Positions 28,257 through 37,367 of a stretch of DNA of 64,000 nucleotides are shown here, one piece after another. The stretch is from an uncultured Pseudoalteromonas sp. (lineage in GTDB: Bacteria; Pseudomonadota; Gammaproteobacteria; Enterobacterales; Alteromonadaceae): the NCBI GenBank assembly GCA_947493455.1, contig CANLRB010000007.1:62001-126000 (forward strand), written 5' to 3'. Position 1 is the stretch's first letter. Every line of letters begins with the position of its first letter. Position numbers and translations under genes: made by a program. Under the pieces are notes generated by a model that saw only the letters and a program-made list of their open reading frames with translations, did no database searches and had not been told where the DNA came from.

Positions 28257-28841
28257 ATGAAACGTAAAAAAGCAAGTAACGCCTCACATAGTAGTGGCCA
28301 GATCCGCATTATTGGGGGCCAGTATCGTTCACGGAAATTAAAAGTTCACGATATTGAGGGATTAAGACCGACCACAGATAGAGTCAAAGAAACGGTGTTT
28401 AATTGGTTAATGAATGATGTAGCAAACGCCCTAGTACTTGATTGTTTTGCTGGTTCTGGCGGATTGGGATTTGAAGCTTTATCACGTTATGCACAGCAAG
28501 TAACCTTTATTGAGAAGTCTCAACAAGCAAGCCGTCAATTAGTTGAAAACATCAAAATACTAAAAGCAGCAAACGCGAACGTGATCGAAAATGACTGCCT
28601 CACTGCGCTATCAAAAATAACAAACCCATTCGACCTAGTTTTTATTGACCCGCCATTTCGTAAAGGGCTAGCACAACTATGTTGCGACTCACTTGGCCAA
28701 CGTCAATTATTAAAACGAGGCGCACTCATTTATATCGAGGTCGAGAGTGAGCTTCCTGCGCTAAAATTACCTGAGAACTGGCAACAGATTAAGTGCAAAG
28801 AAGCTGGGCAAGTCCGTTTCGAACTTTGGCAAGTAAACTAA
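28257..28841 (+). CDS. rsmD: 16S rRNA (guanine966-N2)-methyltransferase RsmD
   Basis: This SAM-dependent enzyme methylates G966 of 16S rRNA in the 30S subunit. The 194 residues match the family. It has an N-terminal basic segment, RIIGGQYRSRKL (17-28), LRPTTDRVKETVFNWL, the SAM motif LDCFAGSGGLGFEALSR and the catalytic motif DPPFRKGL (N6/N2-adenine-type DPPF). It is divergent from ftsY, as in many gammaproteobacteria. Confidence 0.95.
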   Translation: MKRKKASNASHSSGQIRIIGGQYRSRKLKVHDIEGLRPTTDRVKETVFNWLMNDVANALVLDCFAGSGGLGFEALSRYAQQVTFIEKSQQASRQLVENIKILKAANANVIENDCLTALSKITNPFDLVFIDPPFRKGLAQLCCDSLGQRQLLKRGALIYIEVESELPALKLPENWQQIKCKEAGQVRFELWQVN

Positions 28842-28860
28842 ACGTAACTATGCTATTGCG

Positions 28861-29454
28861 TTAGTCTATTTCAATACCGATATTGGTTTGCTTGTCAGAT
28901 AACGCGAGTTGCTTAAGTTCTTTAACGGACTCCGAAGTAATCCGTTCTTGCGATTCGCTGCACGCGATCAGCTCAGCTAATACGTCAATTTCATACTGCA
29001 TTAATGGATGGTTACGAATCGCTTTATTATCTGCCAAAATATCATCGCAAGTTAACTGATACTCGATAAACTTAGCCACTGACGCTTGCGATATTTTGCT
29101 GACATTTAAAAACTCACTACTATCTTTGCTCATCATGCCATTGAGTAATGTGATTAAGGCGGTACATACATCAATTGCTGGATAAACTCCAAACATATCA
29201 AAGTCGTTTAATTCAGGGGTATTATTTTCAACTTTATCAACAAGTTTTTCTAAACTAATTTTACTTTTAGGTAGAGCTAGTTTTTCCCAAATTGAGTTAA
29301 GCACACTGCGTAGTTCATGGGCACTGCCAAACTCAGTCGCATCTGAAAATAGCATATAGTTTGGAAGCATTCGCTCCAAAATAGCTGCAGCAAGCGTAGC
29401 TTGTTGCAAATAATTTAGCTCACGAAAGCGTTGAAAGTTATTTGGTCGATTCAT
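28861..29454 (-). CDS. yjaG: DUF416 family protein YjaG
   Basis: The 197-residue cytosolic protein is the same size as E. coli YjaG (DUF416). It begins MNRPNNFQRFRELNYLQQAT and contains the family's AILERMLPNY and DVCTALITLL segments. No catalytic motif or membrane segment is visible and the function is unknown. An open frame continues 26 codons upstream, but that part reads as the other frame of the overlapping upstream gene. The start therefore overlaps the preceding gene by 17 nt, which suggests translational coupling. Confidence 0.8.
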   Translation of the reverse strand: MNRPNNFQRFRELNYLQQATLAAAILERMLPNYMLFSDATEFGSAHELRSVLNSIWEKLALPKSKISLEKLVDKVENNTPELNDFDMFGVYPAIDVCTALITLLNGMMSKDSSEFLNVSKISQASVAKFIEYQLTCDDILADNKAIRNHPLMQYEIDVLAELIACSESQERITSESVKELKQLALSDKQTNIGIEID

Positions 29455-29782
29455 TTTTTTCTGTCGAGCATAACCAGCATATCTCAAAACTGCTCGCATT
29501 TGGCTCATCGCAGTTTTGGCACCGCCAATCATCTCCTAAGGATTGCTGTTGCGTATATTCTAGCAAGATTTGCTTGGCTAGGGGCAGTTTAATTTGATAA
29601 ACAAGCAAGGTAATTTGTGTTTCTGGGGCGGGAATGTCTCCTATCGCGCCATTTAAGGCCTCGCCTTGCAATCGCACCCGGATCTGTTGCTGCTCCATCC
29701 ACCCTTTAATTAGGTTTGCTTCGATTGAATTACTCACTGAGCAAAGCGAAACCCAATTAAACGGGGAGGTATTACAAGTCAT
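29438..29782 (-). CDS. DUF2007-type protein with C-terminal zinc ribbon
   Basis: The 114-residue protein has an N-terminal segment (about 10-80) resembling DUF2007 (putative signal-transducing protein): it opens with V-S-x-x-x-S-I-E-A-N-L-I-K-G, includes a ligand-like VRLQGEALNGAIGDIP region, and ends with AKQILLEY. This is followed by a compact zinc-ribbon-like CQNC-x12-CWLC pair near residues 88-105. The function is unknown. It overlaps yjaG and follows the coiled-coil gene by 23 nt, forming a small three-gene minus-strand unit. Confidence 0.65.
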   Translation of the reverse strand: MTCNTSPFNWVSLCSVSNSIEANLIKGWMEQQQIRVRLQGEALNGAIGDIPAPETQITLLVYQIKLPLAKQILLEYTQQQSLGDDWRCQNCDEPNASSFEICWLCSTEKNESTK

Positions 29783-29805
29783 GGCCTTTAAATTCCAGCA
29801 ATAGC

Positions 29806-31191
29806 CTATTGAGACAGCTGCTTTTGTGCATATTCAAATTTAAGCTTAAATTCAGTCACCTTGGCTTCAAGCTCTTCAATCCGGTCTGTGAGCCCTAAAT
29901 TCTCATTTCGAATTGACTCATAGGCACCTCGAGCTTGCTGCGACTCTTTTTCTAAGCGTGACAACAAGCTTGTGTTTCGCCCTTGTTCTAAGTTAAGTGC
30001 TGAATCTTGCTGTTCTAATTGCTTTTTCAAACGCCCAACAAGCTTTTCAGACTCTTCTTTCATTGAGCTGATATTCGCAAGTTCGGTTTCAAATTCCTTT
30101 TCTTTTTCTTCAAAATCTGACACCTGAGCTACACTCACAGCCAACTGTTGACGAAGCTCTTCAGTTTCATTGTTAAATCCTTTTTTCAAGTCATTGAAAC
30201 GACCATCATGTTCTTCAACAAGCTGCTCTAGCTTTTCTTTATATGTCAGGTTTTCTTGGCGCATTTGCTCAAGCTCAGTGCTCATCGCCTTGTTTTGCTG
30301 TTCCGCCTTCGCGAAATCGACACTCTGTTCTTCAAGTTTCTTTTGTGTTTCTTCACTGCGAGTACGGCTTTGTGAGATAGACTCTTTCAACGCCGCCAGT
30401 TCATTAACTTGGCTTTCACTGTCACTATAAGCTTGTGTAAGTTCTTCTTTTAATGCATCAACCTGTTCTTTCAGCTCGTTTGACGCATTTTCTGATTCAG
30501 TTAACTTTTGCGCATTATTATTTTCACGCTCTGTCAGCGCTTTTTTTAACTCGGCAATAATTTTGCCGTTGTCGTCGCTCTCTTTGCGTCTTTCGTCAAA
30601 CAATTGCTTTAATTTAGTCGATTGAATTTGATTTTGTTCTTTTTGTTTTTCTAAAGCGCTTTCTGCCTGCTGCAGTTTTTCACTGAGAACCGACGCTTTT
30701 TCGTTTTCTTCACTTGATTGTTTTGACTCAACTTCGAGTTGTTTCGTTGCTTCTTTCTCCGCCTTTAAAAGCTCAGTTAACTCTTCAATTTTATTATTTT
30801 TTTCATCTAATTTTTCGTCGAGCAATGCGATGTGCTGGCTGCTTTTTTGATGCGCTGAATTAACTTCGCTAAGCTTTTTTTGTAATTCTTCAAGCTGCTC
30901 GTCTTCTTCACTTTGATGTTGCACCATGGCCGCTTGATGGCCTTTTTCCAATGCTTGTTGGGCCGCACTTAAAAGAGAAGCTTGTATAAATGGCGTTAGA
31001 TTTGTTGCAAACTGTTGTGACAATTCAGCGATATATGGGTGTTCATATTCAATTGCATCAGCAAATTGCTGTTCAATTTCACTTGCTGATGAATCAACCT
31101 GTTTACTTGCTGCTTCAAACGTATCATTTGGTGACAGTTCTACTAGCGCTTTTATTACATCAGCGAGCTGTATGCCCTGAGATCCACCCAT
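29806..31191 (-). CDS. Long coiled-coil protein of unknown function
   Basis: The 461-residue protein has a small globular N-terminus (about 1-85) with no signal peptide or TM helix, then an almost unbroken Glu/Gln/Lys/Leu-rich heptad region from about 90 to 460 predicted to be a continuous coiled coil. The composition is strongly acidic. It resembles SMC-like or cytoskeletal filament proteins only in texture; no Walker motif is present, so it is not an SMC ATPase. It heads the unit with the DUF2007-like gene and yjaG. A TTGACA box lies 64-69 nt upstream of its start codon. I do not recognise a named family. Confidence 0.75.
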   Translation of the reverse strand: MGGSQGIQLADVIKALVELSPNDTFEAASKQVDSSASEIEQQFADAIEYEHPYIAELSQQFATNLTPFIQASLLSAAQQALEKGHQAAMVQHQSEEDEQLEELQKKLSEVNSAHQKSSQHIALLDEKLDEKNNKIEELTELLKAEKEATKQLEVESKQSSEENEKASVLSEKLQQAESALEKQKEQNQIQSTKLKQLFDERRKESDDNGKIIAELKKALTERENNNAQKLTESENASNELKEQVDALKEELTQAYSDSESQVNELAALKESISQSRTRSEETQKKLEEQSVDFAKAEQQNKAMSTELEQMRQENLTYKEKLEQLVEEHDGRFNDLKKGFNNETEELRQQLAVSVAQVSDFEEKEKEFETELANISSMKEESEKLVGRLKKQLEQQDSALNLEQGRNTSLLSRLEKESQQARGAYESIRNENLGLTDRIEELEAKVTEFKLKFEYAQKQLSQ

Positions 31192-31229
31192 TTTTCCCCC
31201 TAGAATTTACAATTCTTATTATTATGTAC

Positions 31230-31260
31230 AAAATACCAAATTGACCCATGGGTTTGTCAA
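31230..31260 (-). promoter_or_regulatory. Candidate promoter with ACCCATGGGT palindrome
   Basis: On the minus strand a consensus TTGACA (31255-31260) is followed after 19 nt by TATTTT (31230-31235). The spacer contains the perfect 10-bp palindrome ACCCATGGGT (31244-31253). It would drive the coiled-coil gene starting at 31191. The long spacer lowers confidence. Confidence 0.4.
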
Positions 31261-31467
31261 TATAGTGTTAATCTCATCCTACCTTTTAGTGTAGTCAAAA
31301 TAGGATGTTTTTTTCAGCTAATCTATTAAAAAATAGCGCCAACTTAACTTTAACTATTACAATTAATAGCTTAGTCTATCTCACAAATAGAGTTTAGTGA
31401 ACATCACTTATTTAAAAAGAATAAAATACGTCTTTATTACTAATTAACTTTTTTGCAAAGAGTCACT

Positions 31468-31878
31468 ATGAATATAAGTCTCGACCTCACTACACCCGCA
31501 TTGTTGTTTCCAGCAATCTCTCTGCTCCTTCTTGCTTACACCAATCGCTTTTTGGTACTTGCCCAATTAATTCGCCAATTGAACTCACGCGAGGCAGACA
31601 CCTTACGCCCGATGGTCAAACAGCAAATCTCTAATTTACGACAACGAATCAAACTGATAAGAACAATGCAATTTTACGGTGTCACATCATTTTTACTGTG
31701 CACAGCTGCCATGTTCGCTGTTTTTACTCATTTTAATTTACTCGGTACTGCTTTATTTGGTTTGAGTTTACTGTGCTTACTCTATTCACTAATCGTTTCT
31801 TTATACGAAATTTACATCTCTTGTGACGCTATCGAAATTGAACTCAACACGATTGAGAATAAGCCTGAAGAAAAGTAA
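31468..31878 (+). CDS. DUF2721 family inner-membrane protein
   Basis: The 136-residue protein has three hydrophobic segments (about 11-30, 71-92 and 95-117) separated by a basic, helical cytoplasmic stretch (RQRIKLIRTMQ). The pattern TPALLFPAISLLLLAYTNRFL near the start is typical of DUF2721. The function is unknown. The ATG at 31468 has AAGAG six bases upstream; a TTG 15 nt earlier is open. It lies 73 nt before the HD-GYP response regulator, possibly in the same transcript. Confidence 0.7.
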   Translation: MNISLDLTTPALLFPAISLLLLAYTNRFLVLAQLIRQLNSREADTLRPMVKQQISNLRQRIKLIRTMQFYGVTSFLLCTAAMFAVFTHFNLLGTALFGLSLLCLLYSLIVSLYEIYISCDAIEIELNTIENKPEEK

Positions 31879-31951
31879 ATATTGGTTTTTTGCAATAGTT
31901 AAAAAATAGCTTCTATACTAAAAGTACATAAATACAATTAGGTTAAGTTTT

Positions 31952-33493
31952 GTGAATGATTTTCTGTTTGCAGACGATACGCAAAGTAATAATGAATCAA
32001 AGCCTATTCATGATTCAGGATGGGACGTATTGGTTGTTGATGATGAAGAAGATATTCATCAAGTCACCAAGCTTGTTTTAAGTGGCTTTCAATTTGAAGA
32101 TAAACCGCTCAGGTTTCATCACGCATACTCAGCGCAAGAAGCAATTGAGAAAATAAACGCATTAGACAACATTGCAGTTGGACTGGTTGACGTTGTTATG
32201 GAAACCAACCATGCAGGCCTTGATCTGATCCGCTTTATCCGTGAAGACGCTGAAAATCATGACATTCGTCTTATTTTGCGCACTGGACAACCGGGTGAAG
32301 CACCAGAAGAATCAGTGATTAGAGATTACGATATTAATGACTATAAAAATAAAACTGAGCTCACCGCGATAAAGCTAAAAACCTTACTTTATTCTGCTTT
32401 ACGCGCTTACCGAGACATTCAAACAATTGAAAAGCACAAACAAGGCCTCGAAAAAATTATTAATGCTTCCGCCAAGTTTTTAGAATGCGATACAGTGAAT
32501 CAATTTGCCTCATCCATACTCGAACATGTGTCAGGAGTTATGGGTTTACAAGACAATGAAATTTACTGCGCTGCTGCAGTTAACTCTCAAAATGACGATG
32601 CCACCGCATTTAAGTTACTTGCGCATACAGGTGCGCTTGACGAGCAACCAACCAACCGCGTTTCAGGTCACGATATCCCGCAAAATGTGAGCAATTTATT
32701 TGAGCAAGCACATATAAAGAAAAGTTCATTTAAAAACAATAAAGAATTTGTCGGCTATTTTCCAATTAAAGGCGGCTTAGAAACCATGCTTTATGTGAAT
32801 AAATCGTCCGATTTACAGAGCTCAGATCATCAATTGCTAGAGTTTTTTGCAAATAATATTGCCCTTGCATATGACAATTTAAGACTAAGAGAAGTGATTC
32901 GCGAGTCACAAAAAGAACTCTCGTATATACTCGGCGAAGCCGTCGAAAAAAGAAGTAAAGAAACTGGCAGCCACGTTAAACGCGTCGCTCACTACAGTTA
33001 CCTACTCGCTCGCAAATATGGACTTACGGACTACGAGGCCGAAATTATAAAATTAGCGTCGCCGCTTCACGACATTGGTAAGATTTCAATTCCTGATCAA
33101 ATTCTCAATAAACCAGGAAAGCATGATGCTGAAGAATGGGAAATAATGCAATCGCACGCCGCAATTGGCTACGATATTTTGCGAAATTCAAATAATGAGA
33201 TATTAAAGCAAGGTGCGATTATCGCATATCATCATCATGAAAAGTGGGATGGTTCAGGCTACCCCCAGCAGCTTAAAGGGTATGATATTGATATATCAGG
33301 CCGCATCACCGCACTTGCAGATGTATTTGACGCTTTAGGCAGTGACAGATGCTATAAAAAAGCCTGGCCGCTCGATAAAATTATTGACTTACTCAATGAA
33401 GAGCGCGGAAAACATTTTGAACCCAAATTAATCGACTTATTTCTTAACAACTTAGACCAGTTCCTTGAAATCAGAGATAGTTTTCCAGATTAA
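31952..33493 (+). CDS. Response regulator with DUF3369 and HD-GYP c-di-GMP phosphodiesterase domain
   Basis: The 513-residue protein has a receiver domain (about 24-150; acidic D30/D31, phospho-acceptor D80 in GLVDVVM), a DUF3369 sensor-like region (about 165-320), and an HD-GYP domain (about 325-505) with HDIGK at 373 and HHEKWDGSGYP near 427-437. Both metal and GYP signatures are intact, so hydrolysis of c-di-GMP to pGpG/GMP is expected. The start is a GTG. No cognate histidine kinase lies beside it. Together with the two GGDEF proteins in this window it belongs to the c-di-GMP network. Confidence 0.9.
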   Translation: MNDFLFADDTQSNNESKPIHDSGWDVLVVDDEEDIHQVTKLVLSGFQFEDKPLRFHHAYSAQEAIEKINALDNIAVGLVDVVMETNHAGLDLIRFIREDAENHDIRLILRTGQPGEAPEESVIRDYDINDYKNKTELTAIKLKTLLYSALRAYRDIQTIEKHKQGLEKIINASAKFLECDTVNQFASSILEHVSGVMGLQDNEIYCAAAVNSQNDDATAFKLLAHTGALDEQPTNRVSGHDIPQNVSNLFEQAHIKKSSFKNNKEFVGYFPIKGGLETMLYVNKSSDLQSSDHQLLEFFANNIALAYDNLRLREVIRESQKELSYILGEAVEKRSKETGSHVKRVAHYSYLLARKYGLTDYEAEIIKLASPLHDIGKISIPDQILNKPGKHDAEEWEIMQSHAAIGYDILRNSNNEILKQGAIIAYHHHEKWDGSGYPQQLKGYDIDISGRITALADVFDALGSDRCYKKAWPLDKIIDLLNEERGKHFEPKLIDLFLNNLDQFLEIRDSFPD

Positions 33494-33709
33494 GTCATAA
33501 AATAGTATTAAAATTATAAATTATAGTAAAAAATTATCAATTTAAGATTGTGATTGTACCTGTTTTATGTTGATATAAATTAGTTTAATTTACTAGACGT
33601 TACTAAAAATAGAGACAATGAGATTTCATTTCGCTAGTAGCATTATTGGAGTTCTTTTAACAAGGTTTAAACCTTGCATCTTACATCACTTACAAAGAGG
33701 GAATATAAA

Positions 33710-34621
33710 GTGAGATTGGAACAATTTGAGCAGTTTATTGCTCTAGGACGTTATCAGCATTTCAGACAAGCGGCCGAGCATTGTGGCTTAAGCACTTCAG
33801 CTTTAACAAGAAGTATTCAAACACTAGAACAAGATCTCAACTGCCAGTTGGTGACAAGATCAACACGTTCAGTTGCGCTCACCGAAGCTGGTGAAACTTT
33901 TTTGCAATACTGCCATCAGTGTTTAGACTCTCATGAAATGCTAAAGCAAAAGCTACAACGTTTTTCAGGTAATGATTTAGGTAAAATTAAAGTTGGATAT
34001 TGCACAAATGCCACAGCGATTGTTCCCCAAGCAATCGGGAAATTTATGCAACAGTACCCTTCCGTCAGCGTTGAAATGCATTTACAAGAAAAGAGTACCC
34101 TAGCCGAACGACTTAAATCAGGTAGTATTGATTTGGCTGTCTATTCAAATGAGTTAGCGTCAACTGGTGATGATACAATTAAACTACCGGACCAAGTTGT
34201 CATGTTTTGCCATCAGTCTCACCCATTAGCTTGTGAGCTCAATATCGCACATGGCAGCTTATTACAGTTCCCGTTACTTGCGTGTATGTCGAACAGTAGT
34301 AAAGTTGTTAATATGATTGAAGATGTTGCTACCTCGTTAAATAAGAAAGGCAGTTTTAAACTCGGCACGTTTGAACAGGTAGTCAATGGCATTACCAATT
34401 CAAATACAATTGCCGTATGTGGCATCGAGCATCGCAATGAAATTATCCAGCGCGAAGATCTGGTAATTCTAGAGCCCGATTTACGTGATTCAAGCTTAAA
34501 CTTAGCGATGAAAGTGTCTCAGGAATTAATAAGCCAACCGAGTATTAACCAACTGGTGAACTTTATCACTCAAGAAGCTAGCAACCAACCTGAGATAAAG
34601 CTAAAACAATTTACAATATAG
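33710..34621 (+). CDS. LysR-family transcriptional regulator
   Basis: The 303-residue protein has an N-terminal winged helix (about 1-60, with FRQAAEHCGLSTSALTRSIQTLEQDLNCQLVTRS) and a periplasmic-binding-like effector domain (about 90-295). The start is the GTG at 33710, eight bases after GAGGG; the TTG 36 nt upstream is out of family register. The effector and targets are not visible. The downstream 2OG-Fe(II) oxygenase, 52 nt away on the same strand, may be cotranscribed or regulated, but nothing in the sequence proves it. Confidence 0.88.
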   Translation: MRLEQFEQFIALGRYQHFRQAAEHCGLSTSALTRSIQTLEQDLNCQLVTRSTRSVALTEAGETFLQYCHQCLDSHEMLKQKLQRFSGNDLGKIKVGYCTNATAIVPQAIGKFMQQYPSVSVEMHLQEKSTLAERLKSGSIDLAVYSNELASTGDDTIKLPDQVVMFCHQSHPLACELNIAHGSLLQFPLLACMSNSSKVVNMIEDVATSLNKKGSFKLGTFEQVVNGITNSNTIAVCGIEHRNEIIQREDLVILEPDLRDSSLNLAMKVSQELISQPSINQLVNFITQEASNQPEIKLKQFTI

Positions 34622-34673
34622 CTTTTCGCCTTCATAGGCCGTTTGTTATTATTGCATAGAACGACTAATACAA

Positions 34674-35318
34674 ATGGCCATTATGAACTCTATAGATTTT
34701 GATTTCTCACTCAGCATTGAACAAATACTCGATCAAATTGCCGAACGAGGCTATGCCATTGTCGAAAATGCGATTGACAAAGAATGTATTGACGCCTTGT
34801 TAGCACAAGCACAATCTGAGCATAGTGAGTTTGTAACCGCTAAAATAGGCCGCCAAAGCCAACTTACCGAAGCAACCTCAATTCGCAGCGACAAAACTAA
34901 ATGGCTTAACGGAAGTTCACTTGCAGAGCAAACCTATTTAGACAAAATGGAACAATTACGTTGCCTTATCAATCGACATTTTTACCTTGGTCTTTTTGAC
35001 TATGAATGCCATTTTGCTCGATACAATAAGGGTGACTTTTACAAAAAGCACTTAGACGCTTTCAAGGGCCGTTCAAATCGTGTATTTACCACAGTGCTCT
35101 ATCTCAATACGCCAGAAACAGGGGGCGAACTTGGTATTTATTGCGACGACAAAGACGAATTAATCGAAAAGATCCCGCCTCGCGCTGGCACCTTAGTATG
35201 CTTTGAAAGCGAACGTTTTCCTCACCAAGTATTCACAGCATCAGACGTACGCTATTCTATCGCAGGCTGGTTTAGAAAAAATAATTCAATTTCAGGTATG
35301 GTAGACCCAAGCAGCTAA
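34674..35318 (+). CDS. 2-oxoglutarate/Fe(II)-dependent dioxygenase (prolyl-4-hydroxylase-like)
   Basis: The 214-residue protein has the double-stranded beta-helix oxygenase signature. The iron ligands are H and D in HLDAF (near residue 125) and a distal H in FPHQV (near 183), and the 2-oxoglutarate-binding arginine lies in RYSIAGWFR. The FARYNKGDFYKKHLDA segment resembles P4Hc/SM-20-type hydroxylases. The substrate is unknown; related bacterial enzymes hydroxylate proline in proteins such as EF-Tu, but that is only a family-level hint. The start could be 34674 or the ATG at 34683. It is followed by a terminator-like hairpin. Confidence 0.82.
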   Translation: MAIMNSIDFDFSLSIEQILDQIAERGYAIVENAIDKECIDALLAQAQSEHSEFVTAKIGRQSQLTEATSIRSDKTKWLNGSSLAEQTYLDKMEQLRCLINRHFYLGLFDYECHFARYNKGDFYKKHLDAFKGRSNRVFTTVLYLNTPETGGELGIYCDDKDELIEKIPPRAGTLVCFESERFPHQVFTASDVRYSIAGWFRKNNSISGMVDPSS

Positions 35319-35330
35319 AAGTCAGCAAGA

Positions 35331-35368
35331 GGCATATCATTATGACGATATGCCATGCTATTTTTTAG
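35331..35368 (+). terminator. Terminator after the dioxygenase gene
   Basis: GGCATATC (35331-35338) pairs with GATATGCC (35347-35354) around 8 nt, followed by ATGCTATTTTTT. A second small hairpin TGCTA-T5-TAGCA overlaps the T-run. Confidence 0.6.
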
Positions 35369-35370
35369 CA

Positions 35371-36228
35371 CTAGAAGGTAGTAATAAAAATCGCGCTAAA
35401 CATCACCAAGCCGACATAATTATTGTTCAAAAACGCTTTAAAACACGCGTCCCGATCACGTCGTTTAATGAGTCGCTGTTGATATACAAAAAGGCCTAAG
35501 CAAATTAAAATTGCAGCATCATAAACCAAGCCCAAGTGATAATAGTAACCAATATAAACAAATAGTAATAAAGTTACTAACTGTAAAATCGCAATCGCCA
35601 GTTTGTCAAAGCGACCGAATAAAATGGCCGTTGACTTAACACCTATTTTGACATCATCGTCTCTGTCCACCATGCCGTACATCGTATCATAGGCGACCGT
35701 CCATACTAAGTTTGCCGCATAGAGCACCCAAGCAATCGTTGGAATAGACGAAGTGGTTGCCATATATGCCATTGGTATCGACCAACTAAAGGCCGCTCCT
35801 AATACAACTTGGGGTAAATGCGTATATCGCTTCATAAAGGGGTAACAAAAAGCGAGTAACAATGCACCGAATGACAATAAAATGGTTTGCCAATTGAGCA
35901 TCAGCACAAGCCCAAAGGCAACTGCGATGAGTCCAATGAAGAGCGTAATTGCCTCTTTTGAGGTGACCTTGCCACTGGCCAAAGGTCGTGCTTGTGTGCG
36001 CTTCACTTTGCCGTCTACACGTCGATCTGCATAATCATTAATGACGCAGCCAGCACTTCGCATCACAAAAACACCGAGCGAAAAAACTAACAGGAAAGTC
36101 CAACTTGGCATCGTTTGATTCGCCAGCCACAAAGCCCAATAGGTAGGCCAAAGTAACAACAAGGTACCAATCGGCTTATCTGTGCGCATCAACTGCTTAT
36201 AGTAAAGAATATTTTTAGTATGTAACAT
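35371..36228 (-). CDS. ubiA: 4-hydroxybenzoate octaprenyltransferase
   Basis: UbiA is a membrane prenyltransferase that attaches the polyprenyl tail to 4-hydroxybenzoate in ubiquinone synthesis. The 285 residues have eight or nine hydrophobic helices and the two Mg-prenyl-diphosphate motifs: [16 protein letters not shown] (near 64-79) and [13 protein letters not shown] (near 183-195). It lies 3 nt after ubiC, the enzyme that produces its substrate. Confidence 0.96.
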   Translation of the reverse strand: MLHTKNILYYKQLMRTDKPIGTLLLLWPTYWALWLANQTMPSWTFLLVFSLGVFVMRSAGCVINDYADRRVDGKVKRTQARPLASGKVTSKEAITLFIGLIAVAFGLVLMLNWQTILLSFGALLLAFCYPFMKRYTHLPQVVLGAAFSWSIPMAYMATTSSIPTIAWVLYAANLVWTVAYDTMYGMVDRDDDVKIGVKSTAILFGRFDKLAIAILQLVTLLLFVYIGYYYHLGLVYDAAILICLGLFVYQQRLIKRRDRDACFKAFLNNNYVGLVMFSAIFITTF

Positions 36229-36231
36229 AAA

Positions 36232-36846
36232 CTAAAATACTCCAGGTAAAAATGTTTCACTCACCATTAATTTAACACCATGTAGTGAAAAAACACTGCG
36301 CCGAGACCAAATTGATTGCTCGTTGAATCCAAAGCGTGTTAACAACCCCATTAATTCGCTATCACAGCCAAATTGTGTGACTTCAATATTGTGGCGACGC
36401 AATTCAGCATGTTTAAAGATATATTCACCTAATGGTTTATTGCCGAGATTAAGCAAATGAGCATCTTCATTCAGGAATCGCGTTGGGATCCAGCTTTGTG
36501 CATAAACTCGTGCTACGCTATCGCCATACAAAATTACTTCGCGACACAGTGCTTTTTCCGGTGTGACACCTAACACACTCGCTTGCTCAGAGTTTAATTT
36601 AATCTCTTTTTCACTCAGCACTTCTACTGCAAAGTTGACGTATTGATTTTTTAGTTTCGCGGTCAACGAGCCTGAGTCCAATAACCAACTTTGTTGTATT
36701 ACAGATAAGTCTGAAAAGTTTTGTGTCCAATCGGAAGTAATATTTAATGGGTAACGTTGCACAGTATTTAAATAGCTTAATAATATCGCGCATATCATAC
36801 CATTAACCAGCCTCTTTAAGCCATTCCGTAAAATAGCATCTATCAT
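36232..36846 (-). CDS. ubiC: Chorismate lyase UbiC
   Basis: UbiC converts chorismate to 4-hydroxybenzoate and pyruvate, the first ubiquinone step. Family features are CREVILYGDSVARVYAQSWIP (the E. coli equivalent carries the active-site arginine), LGNKPLGEYIF and the C-terminal WSRRSVF...VSETFLPGVF with the catalytic glutamate. The 204-residue frame is longer than the usual 165-185. The extra N-terminus is hydrophobic, so the real start may be the internal ATG at 36798, giving about 188 residues. Paired with ubiA. Confidence 0.88.
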   Translation of the reverse strand: MIDAILRNGLKRLVNGMICAILLSYLNTVQRYPLNITSDWTQNFSDLSVIQQSWLLDSGSLTAKLKNQYVNFAVEVLSEKEIKLNSEQASVLGVTPEKALCREVILYGDSVARVYAQSWIPTRFLNEDAHLLNLGNKPLGEYIFKHAELRRHNIEVTQFGCDSELMGLLTRFGFNEQSIWSRRSVFSLHGVKLMVSETFLPGVF

Positions 36847-36959
36847 CGATAGTGAAACAACCTAAAAATAGTAATTCAGTTTAATTTTGCTGGACTATAA
36901 TTTAAATAACCATGTAGTATTCATATATCTCTTAACTATTAACAAAGGGTTGCAAAACA

Positions 36960-37355
36960 ATGCGCTATATTGCGGCATTTATACTGATGTGTACTTTTTT
37001 AGGCGCCAACTCAAAAGTGTACGCAGCATCTAATTTTGGTTACTTCGGTTTTGAGCCTGATATAATTACGAACTACATAAACCCGTCTGCTAAAAAGCTC
37101 GGTTATGTACGTATCACGGTAGAGCTTATGCTAAAAGACATGGAAAACGCCGAGGTCGTTGAGCATCATTCTCCACTATTACGGGATGCGATTGTTGAAA
37201 TATTTAGTAAAGAACCTGAGGACCGGGTTAAATCGCTCACGGGACGTGAAGAGATTCGACAAAAGTGTATCGATAAACTGAAAGAATTACTTAAAGCAGA
37301 AACAGGGCAAGAGATTGTCCATGACGTTTTGTTTACGAAATACTTATACAATTAA
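36960..37355 (+). CDS. Exported FliL-like protein
   Basis: The 131-residue protein has a signal peptide (about 1-23, VYA-A). The mature part resembles the periplasmic half of flagellar FliL: an N-terminal acidic FEPDIITNYI, a YVRITVELMLKD strand, HSPLLRDAIVEIFSKEPEDRVKSLTGREEIRQKCIDKLKELL and FTKYLYN at the end. FliL proper is anchored by a TM helix, whereas this version looks cleaved and soluble. It is not in a flagellar operon here; a similar FliL-like gene beside ubiC occurs in other marine gammaproteobacteria as far as I recall. Role unproven. Confidence 0.75.
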   Translation: MRYIAAFILMCTFLGANSKVYAASNFGYFGFEPDIITNYINPSAKKLGYVRITVELMLKDMENAEVVEHHSPLLRDAIVEIFSKEPEDRVKSLTGREEIRQKCIDKLKELLKAETGQEIVHDVLFTKYLYN

Positions 37356-37367
37356 ATTCGCCTTGTT

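Noticed and set aside
29806-31191. Coiled-coil gene as an SMC/MukB-like ATPase
   Set aside because: No Walker A, signature or Walker B motif is present.
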